Notes: generated by a model from the sequence alone, not told the origin. 64,000 bases of DNA from JAFGVL01 sp964546015 (GCA_964546015.1 CAZJHO010000001.1:309411-373410); one strand, 5' to 3'. Shown: positions 8,353 to 18,011, counted from the first letter of the stretch. Numbers and translations are program-made.

Positions 8353-10446
8353 ATGAAAGGAAACATAGGCGTTACAACGGAAAATATTTTTCCGATTATT
8401 AAGAAATTCTTGTATAGCGATCACGAGATTTTTTTGCGTGAGTTAGTATCGAATGCAGTGGATGCTACGCAAAAATTGAAAACACTTTCGTCGGTAGGTG
8501 AGTTTAAGGGCGAAGTGGGTAACACAACCGTACATGTGAAAGTAGATGCGAAAAAGAAGACGGTTACTATATCCGACCGTGGTATCGGGATGACTGCCGA
8601 AGATATCGAAAAATATATCAATCAGATTGCTTTCTCGAGTGCAGAGGAATTTTTGGAAAAATATAAAAATGATGCAAACGCGATAACCCCAGAAGCTGAA
8701 CAACATTCCGACAATAACGCGATTATCGGGCATTTTGGACTTGGTTTTTATTCGTCGTTTATGGTAGCGAAACAGGTGGAAATTATTACGCTCTCGTACA
8801 AAGAGGGTACAAAAGCAGTACGCTGGACTTGTGATGGCACACCTGAATATACGCTCGAAGAAACCACAAAAACCGATCGTGGAACAGATATTATTCTTCA
8901 TATTGATAATGAAAATAAAGAGTTCCTAGAGGAATCAAAAATTCGTGGTTTATTGATGAAATATTGTAAATTTTTGCCTATTCCGGTTGCGTTCGGAAAG
9001 AAAACGGAGTGGAAAGACGGCAAAAGCGTGGAAACAGATGAAGATAATATCATCAATGATACAAATCCGGCTTGGGTGCGTAAACCTGCCGATTTGTCAG
9101 ACGAGGATTACAATAAATTCTATCGTGATTTGTACCCAATGGCTGAAGATCCTTTGTTCCATATTCACCTGAATGTCGATTATCCGTTTAACTTGACGGG
9201 GATTTTGTATTTCCCGCGAGTGAAAAATAATATCGAATTACAAAAAAATAAAATCCAATTATATTGTAATCAGGTGTTTGTGACTGATTCGGTAGAAGGC
9301 ATTGTGCCTGAGTTTTTGACGCTCTTACATGGAGTTATCGATTCTCCGGATATTCCGCTTAATGTGAGTCGCAGCTATTTGCAAAGTGACGGCAATGTGA
9401 AAAAGATTTCGAGCCACATTACCAAAAAAGTGGCTGACCGATTACAAGATATTTTTAAAACCGATCGTGCGCAGTTTGAGGAGAAATGGGATAGTTTGAA
9501 ATTGTTCGTTGTCTACGGAATGCTGACTGATGAAAAATTCTTCGAGCGAGCTGAAAAGTTTATGTTGTTCAAAAATTCGGATGGTAAATATTTTACTTCT
9601 GAAGAATATAAAACGCTTATTACTACAGAACAAACAGATAAGGACGGCAATCTGGTTTATCTTTATACAACTAATCCGGTTGAGCAACATAGTTATGTGG
9701 AAGCGGCTAAGTCTGCAGGTTACGATGTGTTGGTGTTGGACGGACAATTGGATGCACATTTTATTAATCAATTGGAATCGAAAGACGAGAAAATCCGTTT
9801 TGTGCGTGTCGATGCTGATGTGGTCGAAAAACTGATTGTAAAAACCGATTTGAGCCAAACTCACCTGACAGATGCACAACGGGAAGCTTTGACAAGTGTT
9901 TTTCAATCGCAAATTCCGGCGATGGAGAAAACGAATTTCATTGTGTTATTCGAGAATCTAGGAGAAAAGGCACAACCGATTATCATTACGCAACAAGAGT
10001 TTATGCGTCGGATGAAAGATATGTCGGCAATGGGTGGCGGCATGATGAGTTTTTATGGCGAAATGCCTGATTCGTATAGTCTTGTTGTAAATGCTTCACA
10101 TCCGTTGATCGAGAAAGTATTGAAAGAAGAAGAGGCTGCTTGTAACGCGGAGCTGTCACCAATCAATGTTGAAAGATCTTCTATAGAAGAGAAACTAAAA
10201 TCTCTCCGTGATAGTCATAAAGGCAAAAAAGACGAAGAAATACCGGCTTCCGAGAAAGAGGAAATTTCTGCTTTAGAAAAACAACAATCGGATTTGAAAA
10301 ATAAAGCGAATGTTTTATTTGTAAAATTTGCGTCAGAAAACAAAGAAGTACGCCAATTGATAGACCTTGCATTACTTTCAAACAGTATGTTGAAAGGAGA
10401 GGCATTGAGTAATTTTGTAAAACGGAGTGTGGAGTTAATGAAGTAA
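8353..10446 (+). CDS. htpG: Molecular chaperone HtpG (Hsp90)
   Basis: ATP-dependent Hsp90 chaperone acting as a cytosolic dimer. GHKL ATPase motifs are intact: Glu30 and Asn34 in RELVSNA, DRGIGM (75-80), GHFGLGFYSSF (126-136). Middle and C-terminal Hsp90 domains follow. At 697 residues it is longer than the E. coli protein (about 624). A Lys/Glu-rich helical segment at about 600-652 inside the C-terminal dimerisation domain accounts for part of the difference. The start matches MKGNIGVTTENIFP, typical of Bacteroidetes HtpG. No recognisable heat-shock operator is seen upstream. Confidence 0.96.
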   Translation: MKGNIGVTTENIFPIIKKFLYSDHEIFLRELVSNAVDATQKLKTLSSVGEFKGEVGNTTVHVKVDAKKKTVTISDRGIGMTAEDIEKYINQIAFSSAEEFLEKYKNDANAITPEAEQHSDNNAIIGHFGLGFYSSFMVAKQVEIITLSYKEGTKAVRWTCDGTPEYTLEETTKTDRGTDIILHIDNENKEFLEESKIRGLLMKYCKFLPIPVAFGKKTEWKDGKSVETDEDNIINDTNPAWVRKPADLSDEDYNKFYRDLYPMAEDPLFHIHLNVDYPFNLTGILYFPRVKNNIELQKNKIQLYCNQVFVTDSVEGIVPEFLTLLHGVIDSPDIPLNVSRSYLQSDGNVKKISSHITKKVADRLQDIFKTDRAQFEEKWDSLKLFVVYGMLTDEKFFERAEKFMLFKNSDGKYFTSEEYKTLITTEQTDKDGNLVYLYTTNPVEQHSYVEAAKSAGYDVLVLDGQLDAHFINQLESKDEKIRFVRVDADVVEKLIVKTDLSQTHLTDAQREALTSVFQSQIPAMEKTNFIVLFENLGEKAQPIIITQQEFMRRMKDMSAMGGGMMSFYGEMPDSYSLVVNASHPLIEKVLKEEEAACNAELSPINVERSSIEEKLKSLRDSHKGKKDEEIPASEKEEISALEKQQSDLKNKANVLFVKFASENKEVRQLIDLALLSNSMLKGEALSNFVKRSVELMK

Positions 10447-10474
10447 AAAATGTTTATAAAAAGCAAGTGATATA

Positions 10475-10505
10475 TTTGCAAGGAACAAATTCTTGCTTAT
10501 CTTTG
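10475..10505 (+). promoter_or_regulatory. Consensus promoter for tRNA-Arg
   Basis: TTTG (10475-10478), exactly 19 bases, then TATCTTTG (10498-10505). It is a full match to the Bacteroidetes -33/-7 promoter, with the tRNA beginning 12 bases after the -7 box. Confidence 0.85.
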
Positions 10506-10517
10506 CATCCGCATTTT

Positions 10518-10591
10518 GGCCCCGTAGCTCAACTGAATAGAGTATCTGACTACGGATCAGAAGGTTCCAGGTTTGAATCCTGGCGGGGTCA
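10518..10591 (+). tRNA. tRNA-Arg(ACG)
   Basis: 74-base cloverleaf: acceptor stem GGCCCCG paired with CGGGGTC, D arm, anticodon stem TCTGA/TCAGA with loop CTACGGA (anticodon ACG, read as ICG after deamination), T arm with GTTTGAATCC, discriminator A. CCA is not encoded. It is followed directly by an intrinsic terminator. Confidence 0.97.
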
Positions 10592-10593
10592 CT

Positions 10594-10628
10594 AAAAAAG
10601 CGATTACAAAAACTGTAATCGCTTTTTT
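10594..10628 (+). terminator. Terminator of tRNA-Arg, bidirectional
   Basis: Stem AGCGATTACA (10599-10608) pairs perfectly with TGTAATCGCT (10614-10623), flanked by A-run and T-run, so it can end the tRNA transcript and also the rsmD transcript arriving from the right. Confidence 0.9.
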
Positions 10629-10649
10629 GATTTTTTATAATTCTATATT

Positions 10650-11180
10650 TTATTTGAAAAAACTAAAATTTACATTGCCGTAATGGCGATGTTCTGCAAA
10701 ATGCGGATGATTCCTGAAATCTTTTTTAGACGGATGTTCCAATATAAAGAATCCGTTTTCTTTCAATAATTCTTTTTTGAAAATAATGTCGGGCAGCAAA
10801 TCTAATTCCGGCAGGTCGTAGGGTGGGTCGGCAAATATTAAATCGAACTTTGTTTTGTGGTTGTTGATGTATTTGAAAACATCTCCTTGAATAAGGTTGA
10901 TGGTGTCAAATTGAAGCTCTTTTATTATTTTGCGAATAAATCCCGAGTGCCTGTTATTCATCTCGATAGAAGTAATGCTCGGCGTTCCCCGCGAAGCAAA
11001 TTCAAAACTGATTCCTCCAGTACCGGCAAATAAATCCAATACGGTGATTTCTTCAAAGTCAATTCTATTGTTTAAAACATTAAAAAGAGATTCTTTCGCA
11101 AAATCAGTTGTTGGTCGTGCCGTAATGTTAGTGGGTGGATTTATACGATGCCCTTTGTATGTTCCGCTTATTATTCGCAT
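10650..11180 (-). CDS. rsmD: 16S rRNA (guanine966-N2)-methyltransferase RsmD
   Basis: SAM-dependent rRNA methyltransferase that modifies G966 of 16S rRNA. 176 residues. N-terminal MRIISGTYKGHRI and RPTTDFAKESLFNVL are family signatures. The SAM motif I is DLFAGTGG (49-56) and the catalytic DPPY is at 118-121. The start is one base from the stop of the upstream U32 gene, so they form an operon. Confidence 0.95.
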   Translation of the reverse strand: MRIISGTYKGHRINPPTNITARPTTDFAKESLFNVLNNRIDFEEITVLDLFAGTGGISFEFASRGTPSITSIEMNNRHSGFIRKIIKELQFDTINLIQGDVFKYINNHKTKFDLIFADPPYDLPELDLLPDIIFKKELLKENGFFILEHPSKKDFRNHPHFAEHRHYGNVNFSFFK

Positions 11181-11181
11181 T

Positions 11182-13008
11182 TTATTGAGAAATTAATTTT
11201 ATGGTCATTTCGCAAACATTACAATTAAAATCAAGTTGTAATGAGTGCTCTTTGTATTGTAAAGTTAAAGGTTCATTCAGTTTTACGATTGGCTTAGGTG
11301 AGAAATGCGCACAAGTCCCCAGACTATATTTCAGGCAATGGCGTGTAAACATGAGAGGTACATTTTTTATACTTTGAGTTTCGAATGATGGTGAGATAGT
11401 CGAAACTCCATGTTGTCTGTAAAAATATGCAGCTAATCTGTTGTGCACATTGCCTAAGTAACTTAGTTCTTTTTCGGGATAAGGATGTGTGCTTGCTTGT
11501 ATCGTTTTTTGTTCAAAATGGTAATTTCTCAAACGAAAATCAGCTAATTTTTCGATAGCTCGGCGGCGTAAATCCGCTGTTTCAGATGCTCTTAGAAAAT
11601 AAGCTTTGCTCGTTTTTATTTCAATTTTTTCAGCTGAATAATCAGTATTTCCTAACTTGGATAGTTGAGTAGTCAATGTTTCTGTCGCTTTTTCTGCTTG
11701 TAAAGCGGGTGTTTTTTCGGCAATAATATTTTCCGAAACAGAATTTCCATCTTCGTCGGTTATATGAAGTGCGAATCCGTTTTCGTTTTCGGAAAAAAGT
11801 ATATTTACCCCAATTTTTCGTTCGGACGATTTATTGTTGAGTTGTTTTTCAAAATCAATGTCCAAATTACGAAAAATGTTTGTGCCAATTTGCACGAAAG
11901 GAATTTGGGTGACAAAAACCCTGTTTCCTTCTACTTTATTAACTCTGAAACCGTTAAATTTTCCTGAATTATCTATAAAACATAATCCATCGCCGTTGTA
12001 CAGCTCTTTTTGTGTGGAAATCTGAATGTTGTTTTTGTTTACTTGTTTCACTGTTCCGATATATTCGCCAATTGATTTGGGGGTGTCGAATGAAGTTATA
12101 TTCAAGTTTCTTCCAGTCAGAAAATAATTGGTGCTTCCTCTGTGAAACGATTTTTCAGGATTCGGCGTAAAGAAAAAAGAAGTTTTTCCGGAAGATGATT
12201 TGCAATATTTGTCCGAATTTTCGAGAATGTTATCTAACTTCTGCCGATAAAAAGCGGTGATATTTTTTACATAATCAGCTTCTTTTAGTCGCCCTTCTAT
12301 TTTAAACGATGAAATTCCTGCTTCTAGCAAATCGGATAAATAATCGGATAAATTCAAATCCTTGAGCGATAACAAATGCTTGTTTTTAGCTAAAATTATT
12401 CCGTTTGCATCTGTCAGATTGTAGGGCAATCGGCAGTATTGTGCACATTCGCCACGATTTGCCGAGCGCTTACAAAGAGCTTGACTTATATAACATTGTC
12501 CGCTGTAGCTCACGCAAAGAGCGCCGTGTACAAAAAACTCCAGAGGAATAGAACTTTGTTGTGCGATGTTTTTGATTTGTTCCAAATTTAACTCACGGGC
12601 TAAGACTACTTGAGAGAAACCCGCTTTTTCGAGAAATTGTACTTTTTCTACTGTACGATTGTTTGTTTGGGTACTTGCATGTAGTGGAATAGGAGGTAGG
12701 TTTATTTGCAAAAAGCCCATATCCTGTACGATAATAGCATCTGCACCAATGTGGTAAAGCTCCCAAATCAGCTTTTCGACTTCGGATAATTCTTCATCGC
12801 GTAAAATAGTATTGACGGCAGCATATACACGCGCATTGAAACGGTGTGCATACGCTGCCAACTGTTCAATATCCTGTATAGAATTGCCTGCTGCTGCGCG
12901 TGCACCGAATTTTGGCGCACCAATATACACGGCATCGGCACCATGATTGATGGCAGCCAAACCGCACTCTAAATTTTTAGCAGGAGAAAGAAGTTCTATT
13001 TTGTGCAT
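11182..13008 (-). CDS. U32 peptidase-family protein (RlhA/TrhP type)
   Basis: 608 residues. The family contains bacterial RNA hydroxylation factors (TrhP for tRNA U34, RlhA for 23S C2501), formerly annotated as collagenase-like proteases. The U32 signature EFFVHGALCVSYSGQC is at 157-172. Cysteines 165, 172, 188 and 192 are spaced like the iron-sulfur ligands of this family. The C-terminal half is an extended DUF3656-like region. The frame is open to 13122, but a consensus promoter at 13035-13065 puts the transcript start inside that extension. ATG 13008 (MHKIELLSPAKN) is preferred; ATG 13023 is possible. Confidence 0.88.
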   Translation of the reverse strand: MHKIELLSPAKNLECGLAAINHGADAVYIGAPKFGARAAAGNSIQDIEQLAAYAHRFNARVYAAVNTILRDEELSEVEKLIWELYHIGADAIIVQDMGFLQINLPPIPLHASTQTNNRTVEKVQFLEKAGFSQVVLARELNLEQIKNIAQQSSIPLEFFVHGALCVSYSGQCYISQALCKRSANRGECAQYCRLPYNLTDANGIILAKNKHLLSLKDLNLSDYLSDLLEAGISSFKIEGRLKEADYVKNITAFYRQKLDNILENSDKYCKSSSGKTSFFFTPNPEKSFHRGSTNYFLTGRNLNITSFDTPKSIGEYIGTVKQVNKNNIQISTQKELYNGDGLCFIDNSGKFNGFRVNKVEGNRVFVTQIPFVQIGTNIFRNLDIDFEKQLNNKSSERKIGVNILFSENENGFALHITDEDGNSVSENIIAEKTPALQAEKATETLTTQLSKLGNTDYSAEKIEIKTSKAYFLRASETADLRRRAIEKLADFRLRNYHFEQKTIQASTHPYPEKELSYLGNVHNRLAAYFYRQHGVSTISPSFETQSIKNVPLMFTRHCLKYSLGTCAHFSPKPIVKLNEPLTLQYKEHSLQLDFNCNVCEMTIKLISQ

Positions 13009-13034
13009 TAACGAGGTATTCATCGTATTTAAGA

Positions 13035-13065
13035 CAAAGGTACAATAAGGAAATAGAAAAGCAAA
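13035..13065 (-). promoter_or_regulatory. Consensus promoter for U32-rsmD operon
   Basis: Minus strand: TTTG (13065-13062), 19 bases, TACCTTTG (13042-13035). Exact Bacteroidetes -33/-7 match, leaving a leader of about 20 bases to ATG 13008. Confidence 0.85.
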
Positions 13066-13140
13066 GTAGATATTTATGTTAAATTCGTACACGGAATCAA
13101 ATAATGTTATACATTTGCGCACTCAAATTTTGACAGTAAC

Positions 13141-14214
13141 ATGTCTTCGGCAGATATACTTATTGCTTGCATGGAGCGATCATTGCCGTTTGTAGCTTAT
13201 CAGCTGCCGCAAACAAACGATATTAGATTGCTTATCCCTGAAAAGATAAAATCATTTCTTTTTCAAACAGATACTGATTTGCTTTCTCAAGAGGCTTTTT
13301 GTGTTGTTCCTTTTGACAATGAACATGAGCCGTCCTTTCTGCTTTATCCTCGTTTTGATGAATCTTTAGCAACTATTTCTTCTCAGAATATAAATTGGAT
13401 TTTGCAATATCCTTTGCAGGAAACTTCTCTTTCTTTAGGTGAGCAAGAAAAAGAAGGCTCGTATGAACTATCGTTTCGTGAAGCGCAAAAAATGTTTGCT
13501 GATGGAGTGCAAAAAATAGTTCTTTCGCGTCGGAAATTAATTAAAGGAATATCCATAAAACAAGTTCCGGAAATTTTTCTGCGTTTGTGTAGTTGGCAAA
13601 ATAACACTTACAATTATTTGTTGTCGTTGCCTGAAGTTGGTGTTTGGCTCGGTGCTAGTCCCGAATTGTTTTTGCAGAACGACGGGGAAAGCCTTCGTAC
13701 CGTTTCGCTTGCCGGAACTATTTCTTCTAGCGATAAAACTGTTTGGACAGAAAAAGAAGAAGTAGAACAAAGACTTGTAACGGATTATATTGAGGGTTTG
13801 CTGACAGAATTTGGAGTGAATACTTATACACAAGAAGCAACCATTTCTTCTGTTGCCGGTAATGTGCAACATCTTAAAACAAATTTTAGTTTTTCTATAA
13901 ACGAGCTGAAATTTCCTCTTGAAAAATTTATAGCTGCATTGCATCCGACACCGGCAGTAAACGGTTTACCCAAAGAAAAGACTAAAAAGTTTATTTTAAA
14001 ACAGGAAAAGCATAAAAGAGAATTATATGCCGGCTTTTTGGGTAAAATAGGTATAAATAATCAATTCGATTTTTATGTGAATATTCGTTGTATGCAATTT
14101 TTTGCCAATGGGGTAGGGTTGTATGCCGGAGGTGGTCTTACTGCCGAGTCCGATTTGGACGCCGAATTTGCTGAGACGGAACTAAAAGCAAAAGGTTTGA
14201 TTAATTTGTTCTAA
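13141..14214 (+). CDS. menF: Isochorismate synthase (chorismate-binding enzyme)
   Basis: First committed enzyme of menaquinone synthesis, isomerising chorismate to isochorismate. 357 residues, with the chorismate-binding fold in the C-terminal 250: KIVLSRRK, GASPELFLQN, SLAGTISSS, HLKTNFSF, ALHPTPAVNG and RELYAGFLGKIG are all in order. The PTPAVNG segment favours MenF/EntC over anthranilate synthase. It starts at ATG 13141, divergent from the U32 gene. menA is far away at 40.2 kb and no other men genes are present here. Confidence 0.88.
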   Translation: MSSADILIACMERSLPFVAYQLPQTNDIRLLIPEKIKSFLFQTDTDLLSQEAFCVVPFDNEHEPSFLLYPRFDESLATISSQNINWILQYPLQETSLSLGEQEKEGSYELSFREAQKMFADGVQKIVLSRRKLIKGISIKQVPEIFLRLCSWQNNTYNYLLSLPEVGVWLGASPELFLQNDGESLRTVSLAGTISSSDKTVWTEKEEVEQRLVTDYIEGLLTEFGVNTYTQEATISSVAGNVQHLKTNFSFSINELKFPLEKFIAALHPTPAVNGLPKEKTKKFILKQEKHKRELYAGFLGKIGINNQFDFYVNIRCMQFFANGVGLYAGGGLTAESDLDAEFAETELKAKGLINLF

Positions 14215-14240
14215 ATACATTTCCTTGTTCATTCAAAATC

Positions 14241-16211
14241 ATGGAAACAAAATTAAAAAACGGCAATAATATTAGTAAATTGAGCCTTATCGGGCTTATA
14301 GTTACTTTGGGTATTGTATATGGAGATATAGGTACTTCGCCGTTGTATGTAATGAAAGCCATAGTGAGTTTTGGAGGTGGTAAAGTCGGATTCGATTATA
14401 TTACCGGAGCCGTGTCGTGTATTATTTGGACGCTGACACTACAAACAACCATAAAGTATGTTATAATTACGCTTCGTGCCGATAATAAGGGTGAAGGTGG
14501 TATTTTAGCACTTTATGCCTTACTCAAGAAAAAGAAAAAATCGTTGATTTATTTGGTGGCTATTATTGGAGCAAGCGCATTGGTTGCCGATGGTATTATA
14601 ACTCCTGCTATTACGGTTACTTCGGCAATAGAAGGGTTACATGGTATAGCGGGCGATGTGCCGGTGGTGAAAATTGTAATAGGTGTTTTGTGCGCATTGT
14701 TCATCTTACAACAGTTTGGAACACATCGAATAGGCCGTCTTTACGGACCGATTATGTTGTTCTGGTTCGTTACATTAGGAATATTAGGTGCTTTTCATAT
14801 AGCCGATACTCCGCAGATTTTGCGAGCCTTTAATCCGATGTATGCTATCAGGCTATTGTATGAAACCCCAAGCGGCTTTTTATTGTTAGGAGCAGTATTT
14901 CTTTGTACAACAGGAGCCGAAGCGCTTTATTCCGATTTAGGTCATTGTGGGATAAGAAATATTCGCATTAGCTGGATTTTTGTAAAAATAACCTTGATTC
15001 TGAATTATTTGGGACAAGGAGCGTGGATATTATCTTCCGGAAATACATCTGTTAATCCGTTTTTTGGTGTTATGCCGTCATGGTTTTTGATTTTTGGTGT
15101 GATAATAGCTACTGCAGCAGCTATTATTGCCAGTCAATCGTTAATAAGCGGCTTGTTCACAATATTTAATGAAGCAATGTCTCTTAACTTCTGGCCACGC
15201 CAGCGTATTTCGTATCCATCTGAAATACGGGGTCAGTTATATATTCCTTTTGTTAATTGGTTTTTGTTGGTGGCTTGTGTATTGGTGGTTCTTATTTTCC
15301 GGAATTCATCGCGCATGGAAGCAGCTTATGGCTTATCCATTACCATTACTATGCTTATGACTACTATATTACTGTTGCATTATATGCACGACAAAAAAGT
15401 GCCTTTGCCTTTTGTATTTATTTTCGCCTTTGTATTTTTTGCTATTGAAGGATCATTCTTCGTTGCCAATATGTTTAAATTTATGGATGGAGGTGTACTT
15501 ACTATAGCTTTGGCCAGTATTTTTATATTTATGATGTATGTTTGGTATAATGGGCGAAAAATTAAAAACAAATACATCCGTTTCTTTAAAATTAAAGACT
15601 ATGCAGAAATTTTAAGGGATATCAAAGCCGATACGAATATTCCGAAATATGCTACTAATTTGGTGTTCTTAAGTAAAGCTGATTTTTCTACTGATGTAGA
15701 GAGTAAGATTATTTATTCCATTATTAATAAACACCCCAAACGCGCCGATAGATATTGGTTGCTACATATACATCATGTTGATGAGCCTTACACGAATGAG
15801 TATTCTTACGAAGAATTGATACCGAACACATTATCGCGTATCGAATTTAGAATTGGATTCAGAATTTCTCCATTGATAAGTCTGCACTTTAGCAAAGTTC
15901 AAGTTGATTTGGAAAAACAGGATAAATTTGATTTATTAAGTAATTATCCATCACTACGAAAGTATAATATTAATGCCGATTTTACTTTTATAATTCTTCG
16001 TCGGATAGTGAATCTTATGCATAGTTTCTCATTCAAAGATAAGTTTATTATGAATGCTTATAAGTTAATAGATAAAATAGGTGTTGCAGATGTGAAAGCG
16101 TACGGTTTGGATACAAGCAATGTAGAAGTAGAGTTAGTACCATTGATTGTTAATGCTGAATATTATCATAAGCTTCATCGATTGGATGTCAAGCAGGTTG
16201 ATGAAGGATAA
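14241..16211 (+). CDS. kup: Kup-type potassium uptake permease
   Basis: Inner-membrane K+ transporter of the KUP/HAK family. 656 residues: about 12 membrane segments in the first 430 residues and a cytoplasmic C-terminal domain. The N-terminal signature LGIVYGDIGTSPLYVMKA and the DNKGEGGILALYALLKKK motif are diagnostic. It follows menF after 26 bases but shares no obvious function with it. A strong bidirectional terminator follows. Confidence 0.95.
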   Translation: METKLKNGNNISKLSLIGLIVTLGIVYGDIGTSPLYVMKAIVSFGGGKVGFDYITGAVSCIIWTLTLQTTIKYVIITLRADNKGEGGILALYALLKKKKKSLIYLVAIIGASALVADGIITPAITVTSAIEGLHGIAGDVPVVKIVIGVLCALFILQQFGTHRIGRLYGPIMLFWFVTLGILGAFHIADTPQILRAFNPMYAIRLLYETPSGFLLLGAVFLCTTGAEALYSDLGHCGIRNIRISWIFVKITLILNYLGQGAWILSSGNTSVNPFFGVMPSWFLIFGVIIATAAAIIASQSLISGLFTIFNEAMSLNFWPRQRISYPSEIRGQLYIPFVNWFLLVACVLVVLIFRNSSRMEAAYGLSITITMLMTTILLLHYMHDKKVPLPFVFIFAFVFFAIEGSFFVANMFKFMDGGVLTIALASIFIFMMYVWYNGRKIKNKYIRFFKIKDYAEILRDIKADTNIPKYATNLVFLSKADFSTDVESKIIYSIINKHPKRADRYWLLHIHHVDEPYTNEYSYEELIPNTLSRIEFRIGFRISPLISLHFSKVQVDLEKQDKFDLLSNYPSLRKYNINADFTFIILRRIVNLMHSFSFKDKFIMNAYKLIDKIGVADVKAYGLDTSNVEVELVPLIVNAEYYHKLHRLDVKQVDEG

Positions 16212-16212
16212 A

Positions 16213-16252
16213 CAAAAAAGATTCCTATGAAAACATGTAGGAATCTTTTTTG
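16213..16252. terminator. Bidirectional terminator between kup and DUF4294
   Basis: Perfect stem AAAAAAGATTCCTA / TAGGAATCTTTTTT around a 10-base loop, with A and T runs on each flank. It serves kup on the plus strand and the DUF4294 gene on the minus strand. Confidence 0.9.
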
Positions 16253-16253
16253 T

Positions 16254-16853
16254 TTATAATTGTCCGGCTTCCACCAGAATAATAACCCGTTCAATGATGT
16301 GGTCTTTATCATTTCCGTCATATTCTTCTTTGAGATTGGCACCGAATATCCGAGCTATTCCCTGCCAAAAAAATGCAGTAAGGCTTCCACGGTACATCTT
16401 TATCAGTTCATAAGAAGTCATATTTGCTTCACGGTCAATAAGTCGGATAAGTAATTTACCTTGACTGAAAGTAAGTTTTCTTATTTCGGGTTCATATGTC
16501 TTTTTAATAGTTGTTTCCAGATTTTTTAAATATTTTTCTCGGTCAGTCTTTTTGTCCATTTTTACTAGTTCGGCATTAGCTTCGTTAAGTGTTCTCCCGA
16601 CAAGGCGAGCATATGGTAAAGTCCTTTTTACATCACGAACTGTTTTCCAATAAAATTTTTCTTGTTTTTTATTTTTAAATTTTAAAGGGGGAAAAACATA
16701 TAATGTAGGTAAAGTGATATGATACAAGGTATCATTGTTTTCTACGATTAGATCGAGAGGATGTCCTTGTGCATCGTATCGTTGTTGTGCACTAAGCTGT
16801 AACCCTATTCCTAGAAACACAAAAAGAGATAATATGCGTACTGTTGCTTTCAT
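16254..16853 (-). CDS. DUF4294 family exported protein
   Basis: 199-residue Bacteroidetes protein of unknown function. The signal peptide runs to about residue 22 (LSAQ). The following part is Lys/Arg-rich and includes LPTLYVFPPLKFKNKKQEKFYWKTVRDVKRTLPYAR, the family core. No catalytic motif is recognised. It follows the pectate lyase gene by 47 bases on the same strand and may be read through from it. Confidence 0.8.
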   Translation of the reverse strand: MKATVRILSLFVFLGIGLQLSAQQRYDAQGHPLDLIVENNDTLYHITLPTLYVFPPLKFKNKKQEKFYWKTVRDVKRTLPYARLVGRTLNEANAELVKMDKKTDREKYLKNLETTIKKTYEPEIRKLTFSQGKLLIRLIDREANMTSYELIKMYRGSLTAFFWQGIARIFGANLKEEYDGNDKDHIIERVIILVEAGQL

Positions 16854-16900
16854 TTTTGTATAACATAAACTGTTGATTTACAGTTTAATAATTATGCCTC

Positions 16901-17977
16901 TTAATTGTTTTTCTTTTTCCAGATGGGATATTTATCCAATACTTCTTGAGGGGCATACGAATACCAAGCATATCCGTTTCGGCGTTCTTGCCCGATTTCC
17001 ATTAACGAATATTTTTTTATTCCGTCGCGGTCGCAAAAAAATGGACGATTGTCATCCAATTCCATGAAACGCGCCCAAATAGGTGGAGCAGTGGGGTCAT
17101 TTATTAGTCGTTTTTCGCGTAATCCGTTTTCTGTATAGTAGCGTTCTTGGCGTAGTTCAAGTATTTTTGTTTTTTCGAACCAAGCTACAGCGCTATTAAT
17201 AGCATCTTTTACTTTTTGAGAAGGATTATCAATATCCATCAAAATAAGTGTTAATCCGGCAGATTCTTGTCCACTAAGAGAGGGTAATTCGTACGATCGT
17301 GCTCCGACAGGCTGTAGGGTTATTTCATCCACTTGAGCACACCATCCGGTAAGTACTCCGTTTTGTTTGTATTGCGATTTTAAGATGCAATCAATACCTT
17401 TTTCATATGCTTTTTGGGCTCTTTTTCGTGTTTTTTCGTCCGCTGAAATAGAAAAAGTACCATTGTTTGTGGCAATGGCTTTAAGGATATTTAGTGCATG
17501 TTCCATTGCATTGTCATTGAAAGTGATATGAGAAAAATAGCCTTTTCGTAAAGGATAGAACTGTGGCCAACCTCCATTTTTGTATTGAGCTTCGAGCAGA
17601 TAATTTATTCCTTTTAAAAAAGCTTCTTTATAGCGTTGGTCGGGTTGAGCACGGTATATGCGCGAAAGATAGATCAATTCCAAAAAAGTAGCACCGTTGT
17701 CGATAGTGCAATCGTTCGGATTGGTTTTTACATCCAACAATTCGGCTTTTTCAGCAATAGAAAGAGGTTTTTGTATTTTTTTGTTTTTAGGCCAGCCTCC
17801 AATGTCGCGTTGATAAAGAAGCACATTTTCAGCGATTATTTTGGCTGTGTCGGAATAAAAAAATGAATCATCCGAGTTTTCAACCAAGTTGCGCCACGAA
17901 TGGTCAAGTGTTTGTGCATTTGCTCCTAAAAAGATAAATGCAGCTGTATATACACAAAGTTTTTTGAGTGATTTCAT
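16901..17977 (-). CDS. Pectate lyase, PL10 family
   Basis: Secreted enzyme that cleaves polygalacturonate by beta-elimination. 358 residues with a signal peptide (1-21). PL10 motifs: DIGGWPKNKK, NNGATFLELIYL-type segment, NGGWPQFYPLRKGYFSHITFNDNAM with the conserved Arg/Asp surface, and GWCAQVDEITLQPVGARSYE. No sorting domain is visible, so it may stay in the periplasm. It works on the demethylated product of the CE8 esterase at 45.8 kb. A TACCTTTG box is present 25 bases upstream. Confidence 0.9.
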   Translation of the reverse strand: MKSLKKLCVYTAAFIFLGANAQTLDHSWRNLVENSDDSFFYSDTAKIIAENVLLYQRDIGGWPKNKKIQKPLSIAEKAELLDVKTNPNDCTIDNGATFLELIYLSRIYRAQPDQRYKEAFLKGINYLLEAQYKNGGWPQFYPLRKGYFSHITFNDNAMEHALNILKAIATNNGTFSISADEKTRKRAQKAYEKGIDCILKSQYKQNGVLTGWCAQVDEITLQPVGARSYELPSLSGQESAGLTLILMDIDNPSQKVKDAINSAVAWFEKTKILELRQERYYTENGLREKRLINDPTAPPIWARFMELDDNRPFFCDRDGIKKYSLMEIGQERRNGYAWYSYAPQEVLDKYPIWKKKNN

Positions 17978-18002
17978 TGTTTATAAAAGATTTTAACGGA
18001 AA

Positions 18003-18010
18003 CAAAGGTA
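18003..18010 (-). promoter_or_regulatory. Candidate -7 box for pectate lyase
   Basis: Minus strand TACCTTTG, 25 bases upstream of the PL10 start. The -33 position falls inside the degP terminator hairpin and is not consensus. Confidence 0.5.
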
Positions 18011-18011
18011 A

